Shown: piece after piece, positions 1 to 12,026 of the stretch
Layout of the letters: each line of letters begins with the position of its first letter
Position numbering within the stretch: the stretch's first letter is position 1
The notes under the pieces: model-generated
Told to the model about the DNA's origin: nothing
Seen by the model: only the letters and a program-made list of their open reading frames with translations
Database searches by the model: none
Position numbers and translations under genes: made by a program
Source: Liriodendron chinense
Taxonomy: Eukaryota > Streptophyta > Magnoliopsida > Magnoliales > Magnoliaceae
Reading direction: 5' to 3'
Assembly (NCBI GenBank): GCA_003013855.2
Contig: ML058384.1
Location: 15,696,176-15,760,175 of the forward strand
Length of the DNA stretch: 64,000 nt

Positions 1-689
1 AAAATTAAATAAGATCGCGATTTTCCTGGAGACCGTTGGATCCAATGCACTCAAAGTACGATCGGCCTGAACTCAGTGACAGGACGGTTGTACTAAATGC
101 CAGATACGAAAAAGATGAAAGCCAAAAGGCTCGGTCAAAGAAACCATCTGAATGGTGGAAATGATGAATTGTAACCCAAGTATCAAAACCAGCAGATTGG
201 GTGGAAAAAGTTCACCCGCACATACCTAGGCGTGGATGCTTGAAGTACCTTGACTGAATCCAAGTCGGCGTAGTGGATCTCTCGTAAGACTACATGGACA
301 TAGGGCAGCTAACCACTTTGACAGTTAAGCGAAACAAGTACTCCTGGAGTGATTCGGGAAAGCAACGAGTCAATCAATCACATAGTCAGTAACCTCGTAA
401 GACTATAATGGACGCAGAGGCTTTGTTGCACCTTTTCGATGTTAGTATCGATCGGGAATGGAAGGGTTGCGATTGGGTACCTAAGTTGTAGCTCATGCAA
501 GGACAATCACAACGTTTTCTCCAAACTCCCGCGGTATGTGCGAGTTATTAATTTCCAGACAATCAACTGACACAAATACAAAGGCAAGCAAAAATTTCAG
601 ACCACGATCTATGAATGACCGGGTCAGAAGTGGGGTGTCCACTCGCTTTGACATTCAGTTGTAAGCAACCTCTGTCAAAGAGGGGCATC
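1..689 (+). mobile_element. 3' non-coding end of a Ty3/gypsy-like element with polypurine tract
   Basis: No coding frame is recognisable. The segment ends in a purine run (AAAGAGGGGCATC, about 677-689) directly followed by an LTR-like start TGTAGACACCCC, which is the expected order polypurine tract then 3' LTR on the plus strand. The same LTR start recurs at 8420 behind a similar purine run. I infer the 3' untranslated tail of a gypsy element whose pol lies upstream of the window. Alternative: anonymous repeat adjoining the LTR. Confidence 0.45.
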
Positions 690-996
690 TGTAGACACCC
701 CACCTTCGGCTACAATGTTATCTGAGATAACTGAATGGATGGAGGTCCACACCCCCAAACTAATGGCCAAAATCAGCCAAACTCATCCTTGTAAGCCCCA
801 ATTCATAGCCTAACTTAAGCTTGAACCCAGTCTACTCACCCTTAAGCATCAGCCCGAAAAACCATCCATAGAAAAAATCAGTCCAAGAATCCCAAAAAAA
901 GTCAACCTTTTCGAGTCAACTCGCTGAGTTAAATCACCAAGTCAACCAACTGAGTCAGTCCAGCCCTCACACCCAATCGACTCACCCAATCAAAAC
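690..996 (+). mobile_element. LTR fragment, TGTAGACACC family, interrupted at its 3' side
   Basis: Begins TGTAGACACCCCACC after a polypurine tract. It shares the start and several GAGTCAACTC / AAGTCAACC motifs with the copy beginning at 8420. It stops where a different LTR (TGTAACAACCCGAG) begins at 997. No resumed part was recognised downstream, so it may be truncated as well as interrupted. Confidence 0.45.
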
Positions 997-2605
997 TGTA
1001 ACAACCCGAGATTTTTGACTCTCATGTATAACACGACGGCCAAATTTCCAAGTAACTTATGGAATGACTAATTTGTCAAATAATAAAATGTAGCATTCAA
1101 GCACAATAGTGGAAATAATTGTCATCTTATTCTATTAACTTACTATGTTATTATTAATATTTAAATAAGGGAACCAACCAATATCCATACTGATTAATCA
1201 AAATACAAAACCATGTCTTCTCTGGAAGACTTATTATAATTCCATAAATGTATCAACTACTCAAAAGAAATATTTAATAAATGAAGACATCAACTAAGTT
1301 TCTCCAACATCGTCATCCGCCATGTGATCGTACGAACCATCGAACTCTTTTCCTTGAAAATCGGGTTCAATACCTGGATCTTCACCTGCATTATCTAAAT
1401 TGTGTTTAGAATAGCGTTAAACGCTATCATAGTGGGGAATATTTCCTCCAAGACAATCAAGAATAATGATAACAACGGTACAAAGTAAACACAAGCATGA
1501 TATTACCATTTAATTAAATCAAAACAATAAAGTAAAAATCTTTGTTAATGCGAAGCATGGAATGCATGCTTTGGCTAAGGCACCCTGGCTACAATCACAA
1601 TACATGAAGTGTGAGACTCTTTGTTACGACTTCACGCTAGCCACTAGTCACCAGAGGTTCCTAGGATGCACAAGCCCATAGTTTTGCTCGACCACGTGAG
1701 AAACGGGACACTCATAGCTCAAATTTACACGTGACAGTGTACGGGAGAAGTAGGACGCTCTAGCCTATTCTCAATTCCATACACCCACATGGGGCCAAGT
1801 GAATGCATGACTTTAGTTTCACCTTTATTTAAGTAATTTTACATCCAGCCGTATTGAAAGAACTTAATGGTCATCATGGGGAGTTGTAAACAACCTAACA
1901 TAAGCTAACAGCTCGAGCTTAGTGTCCATGGCACTAACCCCGGCTCATGAGAATTTATATACTATTAATGTCCACTCATTGTCCCGTTTTATGATTCTAT
2001 CATGTTCCAAGAAGCCAATGTTGTACGTCATGGCCAAAATCATTAAAATACTCATGTAATGTATATGGATCCAACAAAGTATCATGTACATGTAAGGATC
2101 CCTTGGCAAACATTTATTGCATTCTTTTAGTCAAGTCAAGACATATCTTTCCATCATGGACACCCCTTACGGGTTCCATCTCTCTTCATTAAGTGATTTT
2201 ACCAACTTAGGGACAATGGTGTACATTAATGAAATATCCATATAATGATCTTATACACATATTGCATGTAACAACATAAAAGCCAATATCGCTTATAGAA
2301 CATAAATCAAGATAATTAATGCATAGCTTTCATAAAAATAAATAATAAAAAAACACATGCTTCTTAGTAAAAAAATCCAAACATGGAATCGCATCATTAT
2401 TTAATGATAATCATTATAAATCTTACGTTAATCTTCATGTTATATGGGTCAACAATTCAAAACAAATAACGTCATATGTCACAAAAGAAACTTAGGATAA
2501 TCATATCATTATTAATGAAAGGCTTGAAGGAAAATCCTCATCTCATGGATCGGGCGCGATAGAAGGCTGTAAGGGCTAAGCACGTCGTTGGAACAACCAA
2601 ACAAA

Positions 2606-2680
<75 letters not shown>

Positions 2681-2800
2681 TTCTGCTCTCTTTCTTAAAT
2701 TCGTGCATGTGGGTTATTGTTGCTGGAAGAGGCTTCATTTAGGTTAGGAGGGTCGGATTTTAGGGTTAGAAGAGGGTAGCACAGCTACATGTGCGTGGTT
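997..2800 (-). mobile_element. Del-like gypsy LTR (probable solo or partial), minus strand
   Basis: The left edge reads TGTAACAACCCGAG, the complement of the ...GTTACA end of Del/Tekay-like LTRs. On the minus strand an AG-rich leader (2606-2675) is followed by a GCAGGTGAAGATCC stretch near 1380 and an AT-rich tail, the same order as in the plus-strand LTR at 6854-8419. The upstream edge was not found, and no target duplication could be paired with AAAAC at 992-996, so the right coordinate is approximate. Confidence 0.4.
2606..2675. repeat. (CT)n microsatellite
   Basis: Two CT runs separated by CTCTTTCTT. Read on the minus strand it is the GA-rich leader of the surrounding Del-like LTR; an equivalent GA/GGA run sits in the LTR at 7621-7731. 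Confidence 0.95.
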
Positions 2801-3100
2801 GCGATAGAAAGTTGTTTAAAGCGAGATTTCAGGCCGGATTTGGAAAGCGTATACACAACGAATGGAAATGGGGTTTTGGACATGAGCTTTGATGGGCATG
2901 GGACACAAAATGGACATGGTAGATTTTGGAATGGGGTCCACATGCGATCGAATGGTCGGCATGAAGTTTTAAGGAAAGAGATGTGATGAAAATAGAAAAT
3001 TGCAAACAGACGGTTTATCTGACGATCGGACACCTAGGATGGGTTTAGATTAGTCAATTTAGGTAGGTGGGGTCCACAAACTAAGGCTCCATAGACGTTT

Positions 3101-3176
3101 GCACAACGAAGATTCGCCCGTACTATGACAATTCGCCCGTACTACGACGATTCGCGCAACGACGATTCACGCGTAC
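3101..3176. repeat. Short tandem repeats around ATTCGC
   Basis: Four degenerate copies of an ATTCGC/ATTCAC-containing unit about 17-24 bp long, several with CGTAC after the core. They lie between the Del-like LTR and foldback copy 1. No function is apparent. Confidence 0.6.
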
Positions 3177-3705
3177 CCCCCTTTTCGAAAGGGAGGGCAG
3201 GGGAGCGCAGAAAGGTGAGCGTCCACAATAACAAAAGACCAAAAGTTAGGCAGATCCAAGAGACAGGTGGACCACATAATGGGAATTAAACTTTTACAGT
3301 TGAAAACTTCTTGGGGCCATAAAAGTTTTGGATCGAGTTGGTATTTGTGTTTTCTCTTCATACATGTCAATGTAACTTCATGAATAGGTTGGATGGCAAA
3401 TAAACATTATGGTGAGCCTTAGAAAAGTTTCAACAGTGAGAATCACCATCACCATTGCTTCTTGTGTGATCTACTTGAGCCTTGGATCTACCTAACTTTT
3501 GGTCCTATTCCATAAAATGCCTTAGAAAAATGGATGGATGGTGTGGATAAAACCTATACATCACAATGGCCACTCAAAGCTCGTCTTGTTCCCAGCTAGG
3601 GGTAGGACACAATATGGTGGACCATACTATAGGAAACAATGATAATTAAATGCTCCACTATTAAAAACTTTCTAAAGCCCACTGTAATATTTTGGAAATG
3701 CCCAT

Positions 3706-4592
3706 TGTTGGGATATTTGGTTGAATGAAATAGACTATTAAAATCGAAAACCAAAAAGAAAATAAGATAGAAAACTTATTGGATTGAGTCGAGGCGTGAC
3801 GTGAGTCACTCGGCTTGAAATCAAATTTGCTCCCCTTGGACAGTGTTCCAAGTGCAACAGGTTTCCAGAGCAATCGACTTCCAGGATACAACGACTACGA
3901 CCCGGTCTCAGCATTGCACTCACTTTACGCAGGCTCAAACCACTTGTCGATTAACCCGAAAGTGCTGAGTTGACTCAGCGCAGATCTTTGAAAGAAAATA
4001 TTCTTAAAACCAGAACTCGAGAGAGTTTTTCAAGAGAAGAGAAAATGATTTTAATTGGAATGAGGGAATCCTTATATAGACTCTGAAATAATGCCTTAAG
4101 CGCTATTTTGAAAGGGTTTGGTCTGTTGGGTTTAAACCTAACCGGAGTGATCAACCGACTGGACGCATCTTTCTGTTTCAAAATGAAAAGACATAAGTGG
4201 AAGTACAGTCGCACAAATAAAGTCACGCGAGTACCTCTACACACACACATCTTCGCGTGAGTACACTTACACTGCACCCACGTTCCATCCCGTCCCGTCG
4301 CACACGGACTCGGACTCGGCACGGCACGGCTCGACTCAGCGCGCGTGTGTGTGGTAAATGACATAGATTAGAGCTATTGGCATAGCCTCCCATAGGACCA
4401 AATTCACATGTCCCCTAAAAGGGGCTCAAGCTCTAAGGTAAAAAGCCTATCTTATATACATGAGAAAGTTTTTGTTCAAATATGATGTGGGACTAAAACG
4501 CATAATACAAAAGCAAGTAATTTTAAATTTTGGAGGGAAATAAAAATTTTAAAAATTATTTTTCATATTTTATTTTGAAACAAAATACAACA
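3706..4592 (-). mobile_element. Solo copia-type LTR, 887 bp, TSD CCCAT
   Basis: The insert begins TGTTGGG and ends ACAACA, so read on the minus strand it is TGTTG...CAACA. It is bracketed by perfect 5-bp duplications CCCAT at 3701-3705 and 4593-4597. A TATATAAG box lies near 4070-4076 on the minus strand, giving the U3-R-U5 order of a copia-like LTR. No internal region is present, so it is a solo LTR left after LTR-LTR recombination. It interrupts foldback copy 1. Confidence 0.85.
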
Positions 4593-4678
4593 CCCATTTG
4601 CCATTCAGCCAAAACTTTCATGCCCCTGACAAGTTTTTAATGGTCAATCATTACAGCTTCTTATGGTATGGTCTACTT

Positions 4679-4850
4679 TTTTTTTTTTTTTTTTTGGATT
4701 AGTACACACCCCACTGTTAGTGCAACAATTCCCACTGTTAGTCACACTTCAATGTTAGCCACCCCCACTTTGGAAATTGACATCAAAACATTAGCGTTAA
4801 AACGAGGTTATCTTCACTTTGTCTACCACTTGAGTTATGGATTAGGGTGT
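4679..4850 (-). mobile_element. tRNA-derived SINE with perfect 18-bp target duplication
   Basis: On the minus strand the 172-bp element starts ACACCCTAATCCATAA, has a box A-like TAACTCAAGTGGTAGAC, a weak box B-like region, then GTGGGGGTGGCTAACATTG, GTGTGACTAACAG, GTGTGTACTAATCC and a terminal A run (T run at 4679-4695 on the plus strand). It is flanked by identical 18-bp direct repeats TTATGGTATGGTCTACTT at 4661-4678 and 4851-4868. Pol III-type head, A tail and long duplication are the hallmarks of a SINE mobilised by LINE machinery. A second copy of the same family lies at 35,574-43,921. I cannot match it to a named plant family. Confidence 0.9.
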
Positions 4851-5189
4851 TTATGGTATGGTCTACTTAAAATTATGATACGCTTCATTTATGAGCTCAT
4901 GTCCTAAAATGACCTATCAAAATGGATAGGTCGCATGTATATAAAATACATATATCAAGGTCGGGCCCAGGGTAAGGGCCTCACTGTCTTGGTGAGGCCA
5001 GGGCCGCACCTGATCCGCTCCCGATTTAAAGACCGTCCTGACTTCTAATAAACAAATAAACATTTGGTTGTTGAATATGAACGTTTTGAATTTGATGTAA
5101 TTGCCTCGTCAGCAGTGGCATGATGCCCATGTGAGGGAGTATGACCCTTCGAAGGAGCGCAGATTGCCTGTGCAGCCTATGCTCCGTGT

Positions 5190-5645
5190 AGCCCACATGA
5201 TGCATGTGTTATATCCACTCCGTCCATAGTCTCTCCAGCTCCTGATCTCAAACATGAGGCGGGTCCAAAGGATGCAGATTAGCTATGACGACTTCAGCCA
5301 CTGTCCGGCTACTGAAGTGATGTCACAAAGTTATGTGTACCCCCACCATGAGATGTGTTGTATCCTTCCATTTGGAGAGATCATTTTAGGGTACATGAGC
5401 CAAAGAATGTGTCAGATCCCAATCTCAAGTAGACCACACCACAGAAAACGCTGGGGACAGTAATGCCTGCGTTGAAACCTTGCTAGGGCCACCATGATGG
5501 GTTTTTTTTTTTTTTTTTTTTTTTTGAGATCCAACTTGTTCATAAGTTCACAAAGACATGGACGAAGGGAAAACACGCATACATGATTTCAGGGAACAAC
5601 AGGAATTGGACGGCCACGGTTGAAACCTTGGGTCCCACAGTTGAA
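5190..5645. mobile_element. Foldback-family copy 2, degenerate
   Basis: Contains GCCCACATGATGCATGTG, TTATATCCACTCCGTCC, GTAGACCACACCACAG and GACATGGACGAAGGGAAAAC, all motifs of the foldback family. A T run at 5503-5525 interrupts it. The arms are too diverged to set exact ends. Confidence 0.45.
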
Positions 5646-6853
5646 GTTGATATTTTAGGATGTATTGGTTTTACCATAGTAAATCATAATAAGAATGTAA
5701 TGATTACACTACACAACCCCATGCATGCAGTAAAGTTTGACACCATTGTACCCTTGTTTCGATGCAATTTGAAAAGGTGTAGGAAAGTAATGATGACAAT
5801 CTGGATAGTTTGGATACATATATAAAATTCAAGAAAATCAATTCGTAGGATAGATCCGGTGCTCCATCGCAACAGAAAATAAGGCCATCATCCCATTCAC
5901 CATGTTTGGATACCAATCGCTCCGTGGATGTTCACTTGTTTGTGATGCTGTGGGCCCTAGATATGTGTTTCATCCACATGTGATTCATAGCTGAGTCTAA
6001 CATCGACCATTAAAAGCTCCTACTTGATGGACTCTTTTGTTTATTAGTCACACCCACCGTGATCATTACGTCAATGGGATGTGGATGAAGTGAGATTACA
6101 AAATTGATTGGTAATGCTTGAATCCGGCAGTCCACTTTCTTTGTTATGTGGCCCATCATTCAGATATATTATGTATGAATATGATAAGTTGTACAACTTA
6201 CTTTCGTACGCCAGTTGGCCTACCTTTCATTAGTTGACCGCAACACATGCCCTTCATTACGATCACTTGTATAACACCGAGTGAAATCATGTCATCGAGT
6301 GGCCAAACCACATACCCATTTTAAAACATTTCTAATGCCTTATTTTGTTTTTTTTTTTTTTAATTTTTTTTTTTTTTTGTGTATGCTTAGAGCTAGAGAT
6401 TTAATATTTATGTCTATTCTCCGCACATGCACATTTACTTGTATGACTCGCACAAGTGCACTATCCCATACACATATCTATTTTCGTACATGTGTGTCAT
6501 ATGCACACATACTCTCACACACACAAATCCTCACACATTGATCGTTGATAAAAAACTTCGACTTGTTGATCATGAACTTTGAAGTGGTATGTATCTGCTG
6601 CATCACCCCCTCATCACTTTACACATCACCCTAGCTTGGTCCAACTCAACAAGAGAGAGAATCACTGCACCCACTCTCTTTCTTACCTACACCTAGCCCA
6701 TACACCCATCCCTCTCTCTTATACCCCTCCCTCTCCCCTCCCTCTCCCATCCCATCCCATCCCATCCCATCCGGTGCTCCCCCATACCTTTCACCATTCT
6801 CCTTCTTTTTTTAACCATAATAACTTAGCTCCAGCTCTCTCGCTCTCTCTCTT
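5646..6853. other. Unassigned AT-rich stretch with low-complexity tracts
   Basis: No gene found. It contains T-rich runs at about 6347-6378, CA/CACA-rich sequence at 6420-6540, and a (CCCAT)n run near 6743-6771. The open frames at 6281-6541 and 6579-7064 follow these low-complexity tracts and overlap an LTR start, so I do not treat them as genes. Confidence 0.5.
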
Positions 6854-7560
6854 TGTAACACTCCGACCCTCCAATACTTGGGTATTAGATGTCCTCGGGT
6901 GTTACCATAAAACTTTTTTATTAAAATACACAATCGCACATACACATACATGTTTAAACCCAAGAAACTTAGAAATTATAAGTGAGACTCTAATTCTAAA
7001 AACCCCAACTCAGAGTCCTACCTCGACTAAACCAAAACTTATCCAAAACAATAAGATTTACTAAAAATAATAAGTTTATTGTAAAACTGCAATTTTGAAG
7101 GTGAGTGAATTGTTTTCTTGTAAAACGAAGCGACGTGACCTGCATAAGCCCTAGATGGCCTGTTCCAGTCAAAATTCATAGGTTGTAATTCCATTAACTC
7201 ATCCCGGATCAAAAGTTATGGTTGATTTACGACTTGCACTTTCCAATCCTCCCTATCCTTAATGAATTTCTCCGATTTGGAAATGCTTGGGGCTAGTTAC
7301 GCCATGCCCTATTAAATTAATTGCTAGAAAGGTACGTACTACCCAACCCTCAGGACCCAACCCTTAGGACCTTAAGTAGTTAGAAGAGGACCCTTTGCAA
7401 GGCAAGAAAGTGCCCTGTTGGTTCGATCGACAGGTGAGACATAAAAGACATGAGGACATGCATGAGCGTTGTTGGTCCAATCGGCAAAGTGTCGGTCCCT
7501 ATTGGTCCAACCGACATCGGTCAGCCATGTAAGTTACCGATTTGGAGAAAATTTCTAAGG

Positions 7561-7570
7561 GTATAAATAC
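7561..7570 (+). promoter_or_regulatory. LTR TATA box
   Basis: GTATAAATAC about 700 bp into the Del-like LTR and about 60 bp upstream of its GA-rich leader. Placement is typical of the U3/R boundary. Confidence 0.5.
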
Positions 7571-7620
7571 CAATTCTTTCCCCATTTCTCTCATTTGAGC
7601 AACCCACTGGAATTTTAGGG

Positions 7621-7731
7621 TTTTGAGAGAGAGGAGGAGGAGGAGGAGGAGGAGGAGGAGAGAGAGAGAGAGAGAGAGAGGGAGATCAAGAGAGAGAGAG
7701 GGAGAGAGAGAGAGGGAGAGAGGAAAGGAGA
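7621..7731. repeat. (GGA)n/(GA)n microsatellite in LTR leader
   Basis: A GGA run followed by interrupted GA runs, immediately after TTTTAGGGTTTTG. The apparent protein on the opposite strand (7615-7806) is only translated GA repeat. Confidence 0.95.
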
Positions 7732-8419
7732 TCTTACCTCTCTCGGTCCTCCTTCGCTAGATCCGCGCCGTACAAGCTTCCCCATCAATCTTAAGCCGGA
7801 CTTCACCTCCCTGGGTTAGGTAAGAGGTCTTTAACCTTGTTTGGTGAATTTTTCTAAATTTCCTATTGTCTTAAAGCTATTAGGGTTGGAAACCCTCCGT
7901 ACTCTTCCGTGTTTTGAAAATCTTAACATTAGGGTTTGTGTATCTTAGGATTTAGGTCTCAATCGTTGATTGTAGCGACCCATTCTCCTGCGAGAGCCAT
8001 GTTGAGAGCGCTTTGTAAGGGCTTTGGGTTTGTGTGATGATCTTGGGCCCTCGTTCATTGAATCCCGTCGGGAATCGTCCTAACAAAGGTAGGTAATCCC
8101 TTAAACCCTTGTTGAATGTTTAATTGGTGTTAAATCTAAGTTGTTAATGTAAGATGTGTGCTCGAACTTAGGGTTGGGAGCTTTCCCCAAAATTTCCTAC
8201 ACGAAGGCCACCACACTCGAGTCAAGGAACCCCGACGCCAAGGTGAAGATCTACCCTTCAAGATTTTTTATGACATTCTTTGTCTTGGGATAGTTTCAAT
8301 ACTTAAATAATTAACCTATAAATCATGTGATAACCCTTGTAATCTATCTTTTATGTGTTAACCCTAGAATTATTTGGTTATGAATCCTATAATAACTCTT
8401 GTAACCAAAGAAGGTCATT

Positions 8420-9757
8420 TGTAGACACCCCACCTAGGCTAATAAGTTGATTGAAAGTTGGACCAAGTCAACCGAGCTAAGCCCTAACCCTAATCTAAAA
8501 TCTGAACCCTAAACCCAATCATCCTAGTCAAACCCTAACCCTAAAGCCAAATCCTTTAAAAACCAACGTTAGGAAAAACCTAGTTAAACTTAATCAACTC
8601 GCCGGGTTAGCCCAACCTAGTTAACCTGCTTAACCAACTCACCTTGTTAGAACAAGCCCAAAACTACCCTGAACCAAGCCAGTACATGTATAGGGGAGTT
8701 CACCTCACAAAGCAGGAGACCCCATTCATGACTGCCGATACCTAAGGTGCTGCTAGTCATGTGGTAGGTCTCTTGTCTTAGTAGGAGCTCCTTCTGTGTA
8801 GCTTTTCTCCCTTTCGCAACCTCTAAATTTGTGACACTATAAGTTGACTATGATGCCCCTCCCTTACACCCAAAATTATGGCCCATGCCATCCAATCCAT
8901 CCATTAAGATATTTCCATATGACAATCTCATATCCTAGTCATCCAAGCCCTTTCTAACCCTGGACTTGCCAGGAATTACTAGAAAACTAGGCTTAGGAGC
9001 TATAAATAGCCTCCTTTCTCATTTCAATGATCCAGGAGTCATTCACATCCAGAAAAATGCATTACACCCTTAAGCCCTCATCCCTTAGCTATCTTAGCCA
9101 TTTCATCCCTCCACCAAGGAGAAGAGAGAGCCATAAGAGTGAGTCCAACCTAGGCTAGTCCAGCGTAGCTCAAAACCCTAGCCACCCGAGCAACCAAAGC
9201 CTCAATCCAAGCCACTCGATCTGCCCATTGCGACACTATCGTCCACCCAACTCTCAATCAGCTTCATTCATTTTGCATAGGCATCGTGTTACACATATTC
9301 TCTTCTCCATCCCGTTGCTTATGTTATCCATAAAATTGCATTCATAGCATTGCGCACCTGATCTGTTCAAATGAATGCTCTGCGGCTTACCGATATAGTT
9401 GGATTCTACCCACCAAAAATTTGAATTGATCGGTTGATCGCTTCGGCAAGTGGGTAGTGAAGGCCGATTTATGCAGCCAAAACTATAGTTTGTCGTAGGC
9501 CTTGCATTTAACACACACATTGCATCATTAACGCGTCAGAATGACGTCCTAATCCTCAACATTTTGCTTGATTATGTAAAATAGAGATCATACACTTATA
9601 CAGGCAGAGTGGGTAGCTAACACCTTTCCTCTATGTAACTACAGTCTTTTCTCAGAATTTTCAATCATAGATCAATGAATCATTTTATGATCGAGAACAT
9701 TAAGATTCTCCCTCCTAACATTTCTACAAGGTCTAGTTGACCGTGGAATTGAATTAA
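8420..9757 (+). mobile_element. Second TGTAGACACC-family LTR with primer-site-like end
   Basis: Starts TGTAGACACCCCACC behind a purine-rich AAAGAAGGTCATT. Near 9610-9760 it carries GTGGGTAGCTAACACC and then TTGGCTAGTTGCGACTC, resembling the LTR end plus primer site of Tat-like gypsy elements (TGGCGACTC type). The boundary is inferred from that motif. Only non-coding leader follows, so the element body is missing. Confidence 0.45.
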
Positions 9758-10144
9758 TTGGCTAGTTGCGACTCAAGTAAAAAATAACCCCCTTTCTTCT
9801 CATATTTAAACCCCCCTAAACCCAACCACGTAAGCGCGATCCACCATCCCGGATCCAGCGTCCACAAGTATGTATTTTTATCCTCACCGTCCATTTGGTG
9901 GGCCAACCCATTGTATTTGTTGTATGCACACTGTCCATCTTTTGGACAGGAGTGCAGGCCCACCCATTGTATGTGTTGTATGCATGCTATCTATCTGTTT
10001 GGACAAGTATGTGGCCCACCTACTATATGTATCTTATCCACACGGTCCATCATGTATTCTATCCCTGATGTCCAGAAACGTGGGCCCACCCTGATGCATG
10101 TTTTTTATTCATGTTGTCCATCTAGCAAGACCTACCGTGATATA
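9758..10144 (+). repeat. Leader remnant plus degenerate tandem GGCCCACC repeats
   Basis: From 9901 a unit beginning GGCCMACCCA and containing TTGTATGCA and TCCATCT recurs at 9957 and 10,013 (56-bp spacing), then at 10,083 and about 10,129 with altered spacing. The unit resembles one arm of the foldback family. It abuts the 5' LTR of element A. Confidence 0.6.
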
Positions 10145-11941
10145 TGTTATCGTATTGATTTGTGCACCTTATTTGTTAATCATGTGAGTGTGTGTCAGTG
10201 AGTTGGTTGAGGCCTTGAAAGCTGAAGACTGAAGACACATGAAGATAAGAAACATCAAGGAGTGAAGAAATAAGTAAATGAGCTGCCTTCGTGACCCTAA
10301 CCTTAGAACTAAGACAACCCAACCTCTGGATGATTCATTCCCACGTAGGAAAAACGTTTGTTGATTATCACATAGCCTTAGAAGCCTTATATGAACATGA
10401 TAAGTTAGTCTAATAAGAGATACAATCTGTTGTAAATCAAACAACTCAAACAATAGTTTTTTAGTGAACTTCGATCTCATCGAAGATCCATTCGATAGGA
10501 GTTTGATCCCATTAAAGACCCTGCCAATGCCATCGAATATATGTTTAGCAACCTTCTGAACTCTTTAGACAGTTCTTCATTTACATTGAAGACTGGTTCA
10601 ATGCCATCGAAGTTCCTGTCCAGCAACAAGCTGAACTCTTTGGACAATTTTTCAATTCCATCGATCGGTCGTTCGATCCCATTAAAGGGTAGTTTGATCC
10701 CATCGAAGGGTACTTCGATCCAATTGATAGAGCCGTTAACTAGCCGTTGGAACACTTTGGCTATATAAAGGGTGTTCGGTTCTTGGGTAAAAGAATGAAT
10801 ATTTAGTGCATTAGATGCCACCACAACTCCATATCCATAGAGGTTCTAATCTTATGAGATCCAAGTCATTTTCCTTGTGATTCATCATAAGTAAGAGCAT
10901 TCCAAGCTCAAGTTGAAGATGAACTTCATCTCCATCTATCTCTAGAGTTTGGACACTAAGTTATAGGTATATCTTTGTCAAATACTCTAAAAGACCCATC
11001 TAGGTAAATCCACAACATATAACCAAATCTCATCCTTAGGCTGTAGAGATTTCACCAACTCTTGTCACCTTGGTCACCTCAATGGAGCATTGCATGCAGG
11101 TTATTTGATTGTGGAATTAAATCATTTGGCATCATGATCAGGGGAGCAACGATGAGTTGATTCAAGCACGGGAGAGCATGAAGAAGCAATTCGAAGAAGA
11201 CGTATAAAAAAGGGCTCAATTCAACAAGTAAGTTGTCAATTATGAGGTTTTATGTTACACTCCTTCCTTGTGTAGGATTGAGTGTAGAGTTTGTGACCTA
11301 AACTCATTAGTCTCTTGTGTAGAACTTAAACCAAGTCTTTATATAGGCCTCTTAGGGTAGTGTACGTGTAGTTGTTCTTAATTAGTTGATCTAAAATCAA
11401 TTAAGACTCTATAAGAGTTGGTCCTTGTGTAGGATTGAGGTTTTTGATGAACCTATTGAAAACCAAGTGTAAAGGTTGAGAGGAACCTATTAAAACTCCT
11501 AGATAGTGAAATTCGGTGCACTCGAGGGAAGAGTGTGGAAGTAGAGTGGAGTAGGAAAATCGAACCACCATATATTGCTCGTGTTTGTGATTGTTTATTG
11601 GCGTATTTTTTCTAATATACTTATGAGTTTACTTGTTTGAATTACATGAATGTATGTTTAGATGTATGCTGAGGATTATATGGTTTACACATGAACACAT
11701 ACAAGCTCATTATCTCTTCTATAGATAGTTACTTAAATGCTGAATCATTTATAGTCTATGTGATTGGACCTACTTAGCTTGGAAACCTAAGTGTTAAGTT
11801 TTAAATTGATAACTGTTTTAATTATGCATGAATTTTTAAGTGGTCCTATTCACCCCCACTAGGACTTAGTCATTATATCCCAAGCTCCACTTTAAAGCTT
11901 CTGTGCGTAAAGCATCTAAGTGTGAGAAATATGTAATTTCA
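10145..11941 (+). repeat. 5' LTR of element A
   Basis: Starts TGTTATCG (family start TGTTAGTGCAC) and ends GTAATTTCA just before the primer site. A TATA box GCTATATAAAGGG lies at about 10,760-10,772. The U3 upstream of it is crowded with TTCGATCC and ATCGAA half-palindromes (about 10,470-10,740). Confidence 0.8.
10760..10772 (+). promoter_or_regulatory. TATA box of element A 5' LTR
   Basis: GCTATATAAAGGG, repeated in the 3' LTR at about 16,980-16,992 within a well conserved block, as expected for the core promoter. Confidence 0.6.
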
Positions 11942-12026
11942 ATTGGCATTAGAGTAGGTTAATTTGGTAGAGCATGTGTGAGTTGCTCTTAAAGGGTGTA
12001 ATTGCTTGGAGTTGATCCAAAGGAAC

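Larger units (their letters stand above)
3222..4975. mobile_element. Foldback element copy 1, carrying two nested insertions
   Basis: Positions 3237-3280 and 3461-3504 are inverted copies of each other (GACCAAAAGTTAGG against CCTAACTTTTGGTC), flanking a spacer with GTTGGATGGCAAATAAACAT. The element continues after the inserted LTR (3706-4592) and around the SINE (4679-4850), and ends in AAAATGGATAGG...ATACATATATCAAGGTCGGGCCC near 4975. That matches the arm sequence of other copies at 42,637-43,058 and 45,017-45,305. No ORF. Likely a non-autonomous DNA element. The outermost left arm is missing or degenerate, so the left edge is approximate. Confidence 0.6.
6854..8419 (+). mobile_element. Del-like gypsy LTR, plus strand, 3' truncated
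   Basis: Starts TGTAACACTCCGACCC. A TATA box GTATAAATAC lies at 7561-7570, followed by TTTTAGGGTTTTGAGAGAG, a GGA/GA-rich leader (7621-7731) and, near 8245, AAGGTGAAGATC, an order shared with the minus-strand LTR at 997-2800. The expected ...GTTACA terminus is absent. The sequence runs into the next LTR at 8420, so the 3' end appears lost. Confidence 0.55.

Noticed and set aside
4679..4850. tRNA gene
   Set aside because: Only a diverged box A-like head is present, with no cloverleaf, followed by a long tail and A run with target duplications: a SINE.
6579..7064. 161-codon plus-strand open frame
   Set aside because: Spans CCCAT and CT low-complexity runs and the start of a Del-like LTR at 6854; composition explains it.
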